Notes: a model not told the origin generated them from the sequence alone. 20,139 bases of DNA from Pseudomonadota bacterium (GCA_029777935.1 JAKORH010000087.1:1-20139), one strand, 5' to 3'; numbered from the stretch's first letter, positions 1 to 7,009 are shown. Numbers and translations are program-made.

Positions 1-252
1 GGCAACGCGGCCGGGAGGCCGCGCGACGTGGCTTCGCAGGACTTCACGCTCGAGCTCGCGCTGGCGCTGCTCGAAGCCGCGCCGGCGGCGCGCACCACCG
101 TGCAGTCGCCGCTGCGCTGGCGCGCCGATGCGGCCTGGAAGCTCGACTACTGCAACATCGAGCGCTTGACGCCGGAGGAGATCGCGCGCCGGCGCGCCGA
201 GTTCGACCGCGTCAAGGCGCAGGCCAGGCAGTTGCGCGACGCCATCGCGTGA
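1..252 (+). CDS. C-terminal end of an unidentified protein (5' end outside window)
   Basis: The reading frame is open from the first base of the window and ends at TGA 250-252, so only the C-terminal 83 residues or so are visible. A GTG at 28 could be taken as a start but has no ribosome-binding site, and the frame continues upstream of it with the same high-GC codon use, so a truncated longer gene is more likely. The visible part has an Ala/Leu-rich helix, the stretch WKLDYCNIERLTPEE, and a charged Arg/Glu/Lys/Gln-rich tail likely to be helical or coiled. No catalytic motif or membrane segment is visible. I do not recognise the family. A short hairpin follows the stop. Confidence 0.6.
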   Translation, partial: GNAAGRPRDVASQDFTLELALALLEAAPAARTTVQSPLRWRADAAWKLDYCNIERLTPEEIARRRAEFDRVKAQARQLRDAIA

Positions 253-263
253 GCGGCGGATTT

Positions 264-283
264 CGCGGCGGCGTGCCGCCGCG
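264..283. terminator. GC-rich hairpin between the first gene and cytochrome c
   Basis: A perfect 9-bp inverted repeat (CGCGGCGGC / GCCGCCGCG) with a 2-nt centre starts 11 bases after the stop of the upstream gene. No T-run follows, so it is not a canonical intrinsic terminator. It could still cause pausing or protect mRNA ends. Confidence 0.3.
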
Positions 284-326
284 CATACTGAGAGTTGAAC
301 GTCGAACCGAGCGCAGGAGGCCAACG

Positions 327-608
327 ATGAAACACGTTCTGTTCGCGGCATTGCTGTTCGCTCTGGCGCGGGCCACTGCCGCGACGCTGCCCGGAGATGC
401 CGCCGAGGGCAAGCGCCTGCACGATGCGAACTGCACCGGCTGCCACGATGCGCACGTGTACACGCGGCTGGATCACCGGGTGCGCACGCTCGATGCGCTG
501 CAGGCGCAACTCGGAAGCTGCAGCCACGCGGCGAACAAGGACTTCACTGCGGCGCAGACGCAGAGCCTGGTGAAGTACCTGAACGACCAGTTCTATCGAT
601 TCAAATGA
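327..608 (+). CDS. Small periplasmic monoheme cytochrome c without a Met ligand
   Basis: This 93-residue protein starts at ATG 327, preceded by a strong GCAGGAGG ribosome-binding site. Starts further upstream would lack one and would hide the signal peptide. Residues 1-19 form a signal peptide (K near the N-terminus, hydrophobic core, Ala-rich end). The mature part is about 74 residues with a single heme-binding motif CTGCH at 36-40, as in class I cytochromes c, and a C-terminal helix around 75-92. The only methionine is the initiator, so the usual Met sixth ligand is absent. Histidines at 32, 43, 50 and 67 are candidates, or the heme may be five-coordinate. Cys65 is an extra unpaired cysteine. 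Likely role: periplasmic electron transfer or ligand binding, partner unknown. Confidence 0.85.
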   Translation: MKHVLFAALLFALARATAATLPGDAAEGKRLHDANCTGCHDAHVYTRLDHRVRTLDALQAQLGSCSHAANKDFTAAQTQSLVKYLNDQFYRFK

Positions 609-623
609 CGCGCGACCGGACCA

Positions 624-1475
624 TCAGCCGCCGCGCCGTTCGCGGTCGGGGCGGAACAGCGCGTCGAGGTCGCGCCCGCTCGCCGCGTCGGCGAAGCCTT
701 CGAACCGCCCCTGCTCGGCGATCAGCTTCGCGCTGCGCATGAAGCCGCCCCACGCCGAGCGCGCGAGTGCACCGCCGACGCTGATGCGGCGCACGCCCAG
801 CGCGCCGATGTCGGCGACCGTCATCTTCGCAGCAGCGCCGACCAGCAGGTTCACCGGCTTTGGCGCCACCGCGGCGACGACCGCGACGATCTCCTCGGGC
901 GTGCGGATCCCTGGCGCATACAGGCAGTCGGCACCGGCATCGGCATAGGCCTTGAGCCTGCGGATCGTTTCGTCGAGATCGGCGCGGCCGACCAGATAGC
1001 ACTCGGCGCGGCCGACCAGCAGCGTGTCGCCGCCCGCCGCGTCGATCGCGCGGCGGGCGGCGCGGATGCGGTGCACAGCAACGTCGAGGTCGAACAGCGG
1101 CTGCGCCGCATCGCCGGTCGAGTCCTCGATCGACAGGCCGGCGACTCCGGTGGCGACCGCCAGCCGCACGCTTTCGCCGACGCCGGCCGCATCGCGCGCG
1201 AAGCCGTTCTCGAAATCGGCGTTGACCGGAACATCGGTCGCGTCGACCATCGTGCGCAGGTGCGCCAGCACCGCGTCGCGCGCCACGCCGTTGTCGGGTC
1301 GGCCCTGCGACCACGCGAAGCCGGAGCTGGTCGTCGCCAGCGCCTTGAAGCCGAGGCTCTGCAGGTAGCGCGCTGAGCCGACGTCCCAAAGATTCGGAAT
1401 CACGAAGCAGCCGGACCGATGCAACTCGCGAAATGCGCGGCGCTTGTCGGCGATGCTGGGGCGGGTTTCGGTCAT
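624..1475 (-). CDS. Isocitrate lyase / PEP mutase superfamily enzyme
   Basis: The 283-residue protein has the phosphoenolpyruvate mutase/2-methylisocitrate lyase TIM-barrel pattern over nearly its whole length: N-terminal helix, FVIPNLWDVGSARY (24-37), the Mg-binding strand VNADFENGF (84-92), GLSIEDSTGD (113-122), VGRAECY, and C-terminal ISVGGALAR. The start at 1475 has an AGGAG about 8 bases upstream. The Cys-bearing catalytic loop of true isocitrate and methylisocitrate lyases (KKCGH-like) is not present, since the loop reads STGDAAQ. The protein therefore belongs to the broad group of oxaloacetate hydrolase/carboxyphosphonoenolpyruvate-mutase-like enzymes acting on C-C or C-P bonds of alpha-keto acids. 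The exact substrate cannot be told. It converges on the cytochrome c gene with 15 bases between them. Confidence 0.85.
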   Translation of the reverse strand: MTETRPSIADKRRAFRELHRSGCFVIPNLWDVGSARYLQSLGFKALATTSSGFAWSQGRPDNGVARDAVLAHLRTMVDATDVPVNADFENGFARDAAGVGESVRLAVATGVAGLSIEDSTGDAAQPLFDLDVAVHRIRAARRAIDAAGGDTLLVGRAECYLVGRADLDETIRRLKAYADAGADCLYAPGIRTPEEIVAVVAAVAPKPVNLLVGAAAKMTVADIGALGVRRISVGGALARSAWGGFMRSAKLIAEQGRFEGFADAASGRDLDALFRPDRERRGG

Positions 1476-1497
1476 GAGCAGAGCTCCTGTTCAATAT

Positions 1498-1574
1498 GCC
1501 GTCGCCCCGGCGAAGGCCGGGGCCCAAGTTCGAGGCCGCGAAAATCAGGCCCCGGCCTTCGCCGGGGCGACGGC
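1498..1574. repeat. Perfect 27-bp inverted repeat (palindromic intergenic element, family A)
   Basis: The arms at 1498-1524 and 1548-1574 are exact reverse complements (27/27) around a 23-bp spacer. The core is GTCGCCCCGGCGAAGGCCGG. A second copy of the left arm plus the adjoining CCCAAGTT occurs at 18509-18538 with 29 of 30 bases identical, so this is a dispersed element and not a local coincidence. It lies between the PEP-mutase-like gene and the transporter gene upstream of it on the minus strand. It can form a long cruciform or RNA hairpin, and resembles REP-type mobile palindromes. Confidence 0.85.
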
Positions 1575-1608
1575 GCTTGGCGAGCAGTTGCGATTGGCAA
1601 CATGAGAG

Positions 1609-2844
1609 TCAAAGGCTCATCACTCCAGGGCGCCACGCGAACCACGCGGCGGTGATCGCGAGCGTGACGATCGTCACCGGCAGCCCGGTGCGCAGATGGC
1701 GGCGCCAGTCGATCGCGACGCCCTGCTTGCGGGCGGCGTCGACGACGATGATGTTGGCGATCGAGCCCACGATCAGCAGGTTGCCCGCCAGCGTGCTGAC
1801 CAGCGCCAGCAGCGGCCCTGAGAAGGGCTCCGTCGCCGCGGGCAGCAACAGCATCACCGCCGGCACGTTCGACACCACGTTCGACAGCAGCAGCACCGCG
1901 ACGAAGAGCGGCGCCGGCTCGGCGAGCGTGAACCCGCTCGCCGCGAGCGCGTCCACCGCGTGCTGCGCGAGCCCGGTCTGCTGAAACGCATGGTTCACGA
2001 CGAACAGACCCATGAACAGGATCAGCAGTTCCCAGTCGACCAACCCGAGCGTTGCGGTCGAGTGCAGCTTGCGGCTCATCAGCAGAAGTCCGGCGCCGGT
2101 CAGCGCTGCCACGTCGCGCGGCAGCGTCGTGAACAGGAATGCGCCCACCAAGGCGGCGGCGACCGCGAGTCCCTTGGCCGTCTGCCATGGATCGAGCGGC
2201 GCGTCGTCGTTCGCGGATGCCTGCATCGCGCCGGCTTCGCGCCGCCAGCGGCCGCGCGACTGCCACGCCAGCAGCGCCCACAGCGCGGCAAGGCCGAGCG
2301 CGACCGGCACGATTGCTTCGAGGAAATAGCCGCCGAACGGCAACGTGAGCACCTGCCCGATCAGCATGTTCTGCGGATTGCCGATCAGCGTCGCGGCCGA
2401 ACCGATGTTGGCCGCGCATGCCAGCGCGAGCAGGAACGGCACCGGGTCGAGCGCGCGGCGGATGCACGCGTTGGCCAGCACCGGCGCGATCGCCAGGCAC
2501 ACTACGTCGTTGCTGAACACTGTCGACAGCAGCGCGACCACCGCGATCACGGCCGCCAGCAGTGCAGCGGGTGCGAGCGGCAGCGCGGCCACCGCCTGCG
2601 TGACCCAGCCGTAGAAGCCGCCGAGTCGCATCTGCGCCGAGATCACCATGAACGAGAACAGCAGCAGCAGTGTGGGCAGATGGATCGAGCGCGCCGCCTG
2701 CTCCGGCGTCACGTCGCCGATCGTCAACAGCGCGATGGCGCCGAGCAGCGCGACGCCGGTGCGGTCGAGCTGCAGGAACGGCAGGCCGCCGAGGATCATG
2801 CCCAGATAGACGATCGCGAAGATCGCGGCGACGGTGAACGTCAT
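1609..2844 (-). CDS. SLC13 / ArsB / NhaD-family (ion transporter superfamily) permease
   Basis: This 411-residue polytopic inner-membrane protein has about ten to twelve hydrophobic segments. The two-fold pseudo-repeat of the family is visible. The first half has STVFSNDVV (107-115) followed by ANIGSAATLIGNPQNM (145-160). The second half has VVSNVPAVML (from about 323) followed by GNLLIVGSIANIIV (about 354-367). These are the substrate/Na-binding hairpins shared by DASS, ArsB and NhaD transporters (citrate transporter-like family). A sodium- or proton-coupled anion or dicarboxylate transporter is likely, and the substrate is not determined. No good ribosome-binding site is visible before ATG 2844. 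It is divergent from the SHP operon, with 116 bases between the start codons. The PEP-mutase-like gene lies downstream on the same strand, which might indicate organic acid use, but this is inference. Confidence 0.85.
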   Translation of the reverse strand: MTFTVAAIFAIVYLGMILGGLPFLQLDRTGVALLGAIALLTIGDVTPEQAARSIHLPTLLLLFSFMVISAQMRLGGFYGWVTQAVAALPLAPAALLAAVIAVVALLSTVFSNDVVCLAIAPVLANACIRRALDPVPFLLALACAANIGSAATLIGNPQNMLIGQVLTLPFGGYFLEAIVPVALGLAALWALLAWQSRGRWRREAGAMQASANDDAPLDPWQTAKGLAVAAALVGAFLFTTLPRDVAALTGAGLLLMSRKLHSTATLGLVDWELLILFMGLFVVNHAFQQTGLAQHAVDALAASGFTLAEPAPLFVAVLLLSNVVSNVPAVMLLLPAATEPFSGPLLALVSTLAGNLLIVGSIANIIVVDAARKQGVAIDWRRHLRTGLPVTIVTLAITAAWFAWRPGVMSL

Positions 2845-2893
2845 GGAGGCGCGCGTGCGATTGGAGCCGCGAGTCTAGCGAGCGCGCTTGTCT

Positions 2894-2910
2894 CTTAAGA
2901 CTCGCTTAAG
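2894..2910 (+). promoter_or_regulatory. PmrA/QseB-type response-regulator box (CTTAAG-N5-CTTAAG)
   Basis: Two perfect direct copies of CTTAAG at 2894-2899 and 2905-2910 are separated by five bases, giving the 11-bp periodicity expected for a dimer of an OmpR-family response regulator. This matches the known PmrA-box layout, (C/T)TTAA(G/T)-N5-(C/T)TTAA(G/T), which is also used by the related QseB. A possible -10 element TACCTT lies at 2921-2926. The box would then cover the -35 region, as at activator-dependent promoters. The site is 51 bases upstream of the shp start codon. Confidence 0.65.
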
Positions 2911-2960
2911 GCGGTGCCGCTACCTTGCTTCCTGTCAGATTCGATGCCAGGAGGGCACCG

Positions 2961-3377
2961 ATGCAGTTTCGAATTCCGATCGTCGCCGCGGCGCTGGCGG
3001 CGGTGCTCGTGCCCGCGCTGGCGCAGGAGCGCACGACGCCGCAGGCGTTGCTCGCCCAGTTCGAGGTCGACGCCCGTGCGGCCGATGCGCGCTTCGCCGG
3101 CTTCTCCGCGCAGCGCGGCGCCGAATTCTTCGCCGCCAAACACGGCCGCAATCTCGCCTGCGCGACCTGCCATCAGGCCGATCCGCGCACGGTCGGCCGC
3201 CACGCCAGCACCGGGCGCGAGATCGCGCCGCTGGCGCCGAGCGCGAATCCGCAGCGCTTCACCGACGCGGCCAAGACGGCCAAGTGGTTCAAGCGCAACT
3301 GCAACGACGTGCTCGGCCGCGAATGCACGCCGCAGGAGAAGGGCGACCTGCTCGCATGGCTGCTGGGCAGGGCATGA
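2961..3377 (+). CDS. shp: SHP-type high-spin cytochrome c (DUF1924)
   Basis: The start at ATG 2961 is set by CAGGAGGG just upstream and gives 138 residues with a clean signal peptide (about 1-21, ending LAQ). One heme motif CATCH lies at 67-71. The C-terminal stretch KRNCNDVLGRECTPQEKGDLL (111-131) is the signature of SHP (sphaeroides heme protein) and DUF1924 proteins. In SHP an Asn, not Met, is the distal heme ligand and leaves on reduction, so the heme can bind O2, NO or other small ligands. By position the ligand here is probably Asn113, and Cys114 with Cys122 would form the adjacent disulfide. It is the first gene of an operon with a diheme cytochrome c and a cytochrome b, the known SHP arrangement. 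Its physiological substrate is unsettled. Confidence 0.9.
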   Translation: MQFRIPIVAAALAAVLVPALAQERTTPQALLAQFEVDARAADARFAGFSAQRGAEFFAAKHGRNLACATCHQADPRTVGRHASTGREIAPLAPSANPQRFTDAAKTAKWFKRNCNDVLGRECTPQEKGDLLAWLLGRA

Positions 3378-3389
3378 GTGTGGTCAGGT

Positions 3390-3460
3390 GTCATGCCCGC
3401 GAACGCGGGCATCCAGCCGCAGTTGCAAGGGCGCTGGATTCCCGCTTCCGCGGGAATGAC
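3390..3460. repeat. Palindromic intergenic element, family B, copy 1
   Basis: This 71-bp element has two nested hairpins: ATGCCCGCGAACGCGGGCAT near the left end and ATTCCCGC...GCGGGAAT near the right, bounded by GTCAT and ATGAC. A related 70-bp copy is at 18705-18774. The element sits between shp and dhc inside the operon, so it would be transcribed and could act as an mRNA stabiliser or attenuator that sets different expression of the two cytochromes. Confidence 0.85.
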
Positions 3461-3492
3461 AGCGAATACAACCAATCAGGTCTGGAGCGACC

Positions 3493-3978
3493 ATGACAAC
3501 CGAATTCTGCCGACCGAAGATCTTCGACACAGTCGTCTGGACCTGCGCGGCGATGTTCCTCGCGCTGTTCGCCGTGCACGAAGCACGCGCCGACGAGCAC
3601 CGCTACGACGTGAGCGCGCCGCAGTACCGCGAGGAGTGCGGAAGCTGTCACGTGCCGTACCCGCCCGCGCTGCTGTCAGCCGCGCAGTGGCGGGAGGTGA
3701 TGGGCTCGCTCGACCGCCACTACGGCGCCGATGCCGGCACCGATGCCGGCGCGCGCGACGCGATCACGCGCTTCGTCGTCGACCGCGCGGGCCGCGAAGG
3801 CGGAGCCGGCGACGGCCTGCCGCGGATCACGACCGGACGCTGGTTCGTCCGCGAACATCGCAAGGCCGCGGCTGACTTCAAGATCGCGGCGGTCAAGAGC
3901 GCTGGCAACTGCGGCGCGTGCCATCGCGGCGCCGAGGCCGGCGACTATTCGAAGCGCGGTCGGATGCGGCCGCGCTGA
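3493..3978 (+). CDS. dhc: Diheme cytochrome c (DHC), partner of SHP
   Basis: The 161-residue protein starts at ATG 3493 behind GGAG. A signal peptide or anchor covers about 10-33 (VVWTCAAMFLALFAVHEARA). Two heme motifs lie far apart, CGSCH at 49-53 and CGACH at 140-144, with the typical DHC segments YREECGSCHVPYPP, LSAAQWREVM and HRKAAADFKIA between and around them. In characterised systems DHC is a low-potential periplasmic electron carrier that reduces SHP and takes electrons from the membrane cytochrome b encoded next to it. The spacing to shp is 115 bases and is filled by a palindromic repeat. The gap to the cytochrome b start is only 30 bases. Confidence 0.9.
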   Translation: MTTEFCRPKIFDTVVWTCAAMFLALFAVHEARADEHRYDVSAPQYREECGSCHVPYPPALLSAAQWREVMGSLDRHYGADAGTDAGARDAITRFVVDRAGREGGAGDGLPRITTGRWFVREHRKAAADFKIAAVKSAGNCGACHRGAEAGDYSKRGRMRPR

Positions 3979-4008
3979 TTCTTCGATTCATTCGACATGG
4001 AGTCCACG

Positions 4009-4755
4009 ATGTCCAACGAAACTTCCGCGCGCGGCCTGGTCTGGGATCTGCCGACGCGCATCTTTCACTGGCTGCTCGCCGGCTCGTTCGCGCTCGCTTT
4101 CATCACCGGCGACGGCGAATCGTGGCGCGCGCTGCACGTGATGAGCGGCTACACCGCGCTCGGTCTGATCGCGTTTCGCCTGCTGTGGGGCGTGCTCGGC
4201 ACGCGCTACGCGCGCTTCACCGGCTTCAGCTTCGCGCCGTCGCGCGTGAGGGAGTACGCGCGTTCGCTGCTCACCGCGCGTCCGCAGCACTACACCGGCC
4301 ACAATCCGGCCGGTAGCTGGGCCGTGATCGCGCTGCTGGCGCTCGTCGTCGCCACCGGCCTGACCGGATGGGCGGCCTTCAGCGAAGTCGGCCCCGAATG
4401 GCTGAAGGACCTGCACGACGGTTTCGCGAACGCGACGCTCACGCTGGTGATCGTGCACATCGTCGCGGTGATCGCGAGCAGTTGGTTGCACCGGGAGAAC
4501 CTGGTGAAGGGAATGATCGACGGCCGCAAGGCGCTGCACGCGCAGCCCGCGGCCAGCGGCCCGCGCCGGGTCGTTGCAGTCGCGCTGATCGTCGCGCTGC
4601 TCGGGTTCTGGGGCGGCTGGATTCCCGCGCCGGGCCTCGAGCGCGAGCCGGGCTGGGCGGCGCTGAAGGTGCTCACGCCGGCGGCGATGGCGAGCGAGCC
4701 GGCGCGTGCGCTGCACGCGCGTCGTGCCGGTGACCGGCACGACGACGACGATTGA
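4009..4755 (+). CDS. Cytochrome b561-type membrane cytochrome of the SHP operon
   Basis: ATG 4009 is preferred over the in-frame ATG at 3997 because GGAG at 3999-4002 serves as its ribosome-binding site. The 248-residue protein has four family helices (about 16-33, 42-63, 104-122, 143-160) and a probable fifth (188-204). Candidate heme b ligands are H20 (RIFHW), H43 (ALHVMSGY), H136 (LKDLHDGF) and H150 (VIVHIV), the usual set for Ni/Fe-hydrogenase-type cytochrome b/b561. It probably passes electrons from the quinol pool to DHC and then SHP. The C-terminus ends in a short acidic tail, GDRHDDDD, encoded over a DNA hairpin. The gene converges on the molybdenum hydroxylase genes. Confidence 0.88.
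   Translation: MSNETSARGLVWDLPTRIFHWLLAGSFALAFITGDGESWRALHVMSGYTALGLIAFRLLWGVLGTRYARFTGFSFAPSRVREYARSLLTARPQHYTGHNPAGSWAVIALLALVVATGLTGWAAFSEVGPEWLKDLHDGFANATLTLVIVHIVAVIASSWLHRENLVKGMIDGRKALHAQPAASGPRRVVAVALIVALLGFWGGWIPAPGLEREPGWAALKVLTPAAMASEPARALHARRAGDRHDDDD
4720..4744. terminator. Hairpin at the end of the SHP operon, inside the last codons of cytochrome b
   Basis: CGTCGTGCCGGT and its exact reverse complement ACCGGCACGACG flank a single G, giving a 12-bp perfect palindrome (about 10 bp of stem with a real loop). It overlaps the last codons of the cytochrome b gene, 9 bases before its stop codon. The convergent gene ends only 24 bases after that stop. It may act as a bidirectional transcription barrier. 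No T-run is seen on either side. Confidence 0.4.
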
Positions 4756-4779
4756 CGGCCCGATCGAAGCCGGCTGCGC

Positions 4780-6933
4780 TCAGGCCGCGCGCAGATCGGC
4801 CGGCTTCAGCGGCAGCGAGCGGATACGCCTGCCGGCGGCGCGCGACACCGCGTTGCATACCGCGGGCGCGAGCGGCAGGATCGCCGGCTCGCCGTGACCG
4901 CCCCAGAAGTCGCCGGTCGGCACGAGCACCGTCTCGACCCGTGGCATTTCGGCCATCGTCAGCAGCGGGAAGTCGTGGAAGTTCGATTCGACCACGCGCC
5001 CGTTCTTGACATTGATCGCCTGGTGCAGCACCGCGCTCAGTCCGAACGCGACGTTGCTCTCCGCCTGCGCGCGGCACGTGTCGGGATTGACCACGTGGCC
5101 GGAATCGATCGCGACCACGATCCGCTGCACCTTGACTTCCCCCTGCGCGCCGACCGACACGTCGGCCACCATCGCGGCGTAGCTGCCGAAGCCGTGCGCG
5201 AGCGCCACGCCGCGCTGCACGCCTGAAGGCCGCGGCGCCCCCCAGCCCGCCGCCTTCGCGACCGCTTCCAGCACGAGGCGATGCTTGTCGCCGGGCTTCA
5301 GCAGCGCGAGCCGGTAATCGACCGGATCCTTGCCGGCGGCGAGCGCCAGCTCGTCGATGAAGCACTCGCGATAGAACTCGTTCTGCTGTCCGGGTGCGCG
5401 CCAGAAGCCGACCGGCACGTGCCCGTTGCGCAGCGCGTAGTCGACCTGCTGGTTCGGCACCTCGTACGGCAGGTCGTTGAAGGCGCGCACGGCGGTGAAG
5501 TCGATGCCGTTGGCGAGCTTCGCCTGCGGCATCAGCACGCGCACGATCGACGGGCAGGCGATCTTCGTGTGCAGCGCGATCACCCGACCCTGTGCATCCA
5601 GCCCCGCCTTCATCCGCACGATGCTCGCCGGGCGATAGAAGCCGTGCTGCATGTCCTCTTCGCGCGACCACATCATCTTCACCGGCACGCCCGGCATCGC
5701 TTTGGCGATCGCCACGCCCTGCCGCACAAAGTCCTGCGGCCCGCCGCGGCGGCCGAAGCCGCCGCCGAGCATCATCTTGTGCACTTCGACCTTCGCCGGC
5801 GGCAGTCCCGCTTCGTCGGCCGCGGCCCGCAGCGAGGCCTCGCCGTCCTGGGTCGACGTCCACACCTCCAGTGTGCCGTCGGGCTTGAACCACGCGGTGC
5901 ACGTCTGCGGCTCCATGGTCGCGTGGTTCAGATAGGGCGAGCGGTATTCGGCCTCGATCACCTTGGCGGCGGACGCCAGCGCCGCCGGCGTATCGCCGAT
6001 CTCGCGTGCCTTCGGCAGCTTCGCCTGCGCGAGTCCTTCGCGCAGCATCGCCTCGATCGTCGCGTTGCTGGCGTTGCCGTCGGCGCGCGTGTCCCATTCG
6101 ATCTTCAGCTTCTTCAACGCCTCGTCGGCGCGCCACCAGCCGTCGGCGATCACGGCGACGAAGCCCGGCTCGCGCACGACCTTCTTCACGCCGCGCATCT
6201 TCTCGGCCGCGCTCGGATCGACGCTCACCACGCGGCCGCCGAACACCGGGCACTGCGCAATCGACGCGTGCAGCATTCCCGGCAACTGAACGTCGACCGC
6301 GAACACCGGCTTGCCGCGCACCTTGTCCGGGATGTCGAGGCGGTGCAGCGGCTTGCCCCCGATCTTCCAGTCCTTCGGATCGCGCAGCTTCACGTCGCGC
6401 GGGGCAGCGAGCTTTGCCGCCGCGGCGGCGACCTCGCCATAGCGCAGCGTCCGTCCGCTCGGGCGGTGCGTGATCACGCCGCGCTCGGCCGTGCAGTCGG
6501 CGACCGGAACCTGCCATTGGCGCGCGGCGGCGGCGACCAGCATTTCGCGCGCGCCGGCGCCCGCCTGCCGCACATAGTCCTGCGACGCGCGCACGCCCTG
6601 GCTGCCGCCGGTCGACATCGAGCCCCAGACGCGGTTGCGCCTCAAGTTCTCGTTGGGCGAGGCGAACTCGGCGCCGACCTTGGCCCAGTCGCAGTCGAGC
6701 TCCTCCGCGACCAGTTGCGCCAGCGCGGTCAGCGTGCCCTGTCCCATTTCGGAGCGCGCGATGCGGATCACGACGCGGTCGTCGGGATGAATCAGGATCC
6801 AGGCATTGACCTCCGTGGCCGGCGCGCCCGCGGCCGCACGGGACACGAAAGGGAAACTGAATTCGAGCGCGAGGCCGCCGGCGAGCGCGGCCGAGACTTT
6901 GAGGAAATCGCGCCGGGTTGCTGCGATCGTCAT
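4780..6933 (-). CDS. iorB: Molybdenum-cofactor-binding large subunit of an isoquinoline 1-oxidoreductase-type hydroxylase
   Basis: The 717-residue protein begins at ATG 6933 behind GGAGGG. A longer frame reaching back to 7053 would only translate a palindromic repeat. A twin-arginine signal is clear (RRDFLKVSAALAGG, 7-20), so the folded enzyme is exported. Family motifs in order are RSEMGQGTLTAL (60-71), STGGSQGVR (107-115), MEPQT (340-344), GGGFGRRG (390-397), GFWRAPGQQNEFYRE (509-523) and GGHGEPA (678-684), where Glu682 is the probable catalytic base of xanthine dehydrogenase-family enzymes. The reaction is hydroxylation of an N-heteroaromatic or aldehyde substrate with water as the oxygen source. 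The substrate is unknown. The 2Fe-2S subunit gene lies directly upstream. No fused cytochrome c domain is present, so the electron acceptor is elsewhere. Confidence 0.88.
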   Translation of the reverse strand: MTIAATRRDFLKVSAALAGGLALEFSFPFVSRAAAGAPATEVNAWILIHPDDRVVIRIARSEMGQGTLTALAQLVAEELDCDWAKVGAEFASPNENLRRNRVWGSMSTGGSQGVRASQDYVRQAGAGAREMLVAAAARQWQVPVADCTAERGVITHRPSGRTLRYGEVAAAAAKLAAPRDVKLRDPKDWKIGGKPLHRLDIPDKVRGKPVFAVDVQLPGMLHASIAQCPVFGGRVVSVDPSAAEKMRGVKKVVREPGFVAVIADGWWRADEALKKLKIEWDTRADGNASNATIEAMLREGLAQAKLPKAREIGDTPAALASAAKVIEAEYRSPYLNHATMEPQTCTAWFKPDGTLEVWTSTQDGEASLRAAADEAGLPPAKVEVHKMMLGGGFGRRGGPQDFVRQGVAIAKAMPGVPVKMMWSREEDMQHGFYRPASIVRMKAGLDAQGRVIALHTKIACPSIVRVLMPQAKLANGIDFTAVRAFNDLPYEVPNQQVDYALRNGHVPVGFWRAPGQQNEFYRECFIDELALAAGKDPVDYRLALLKPGDKHRLVLEAVAKAAGWGAPRPSGVQRGVALAHGFGSYAAMVADVSVGAQGEVKVQRIVVAIDSGHVVNPDTCRAQAESNVAFGLSAVLHQAINVKNGRVVESNFHDFPLLTMAEMPRVETVLVPTGDFWGGHGEPAILPLAPAVCNAVSRAAGRRIRSLPLKPADLRAA

Positions 6934-6952
6934 GGCGCCCTCCAAAGAGATT

Positions 6953-6975
6953 CCCCTCTCCCGCCGGGAGAGGGG
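6953..6975. repeat. 11-bp palindrome between the two hydroxylase subunit genes (family C)
   Basis: CCCCTCTCCCG and CGGGAGAGGGG are exact reverse complements around one C. The element lies in the 76-bp gap between the 2Fe-2S and molybdopterin subunit genes and would form an intra-operon RNA hairpin. Palindromes with this CCCTCTCCC...GGGAGAGGG pattern are common between genes in GC-rich proteobacteria. No second copy was seen in this window. Confidence 0.6.
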
Positions 6976-7009
6976 AAGGGGTGAGAGAGGCAGCGATTCA
7001 TCGCTGCCC

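Noticed and set aside
601..1527. Alternative minus-strand frame overlapping the PEP-mutase-like gene
   Set aside because: Arg/Gly-rich translation with no structure. The 624-1475 frame has family motifs and a ribosome-binding site.
3390..3460. CRISPR-like or small RNA gene reading of the double hairpin
   Set aside because: Only one unit is present at this site, with a related copy far away. This fits a dispersed palindromic element and not an array.
5281..6984. A plus-strand open frame of about 560 codons opposite the Mo hydroxylase large subunit
   Set aside because: Low-complexity Arg/His/Ala composition. The minus strand has all the expected family motifs.
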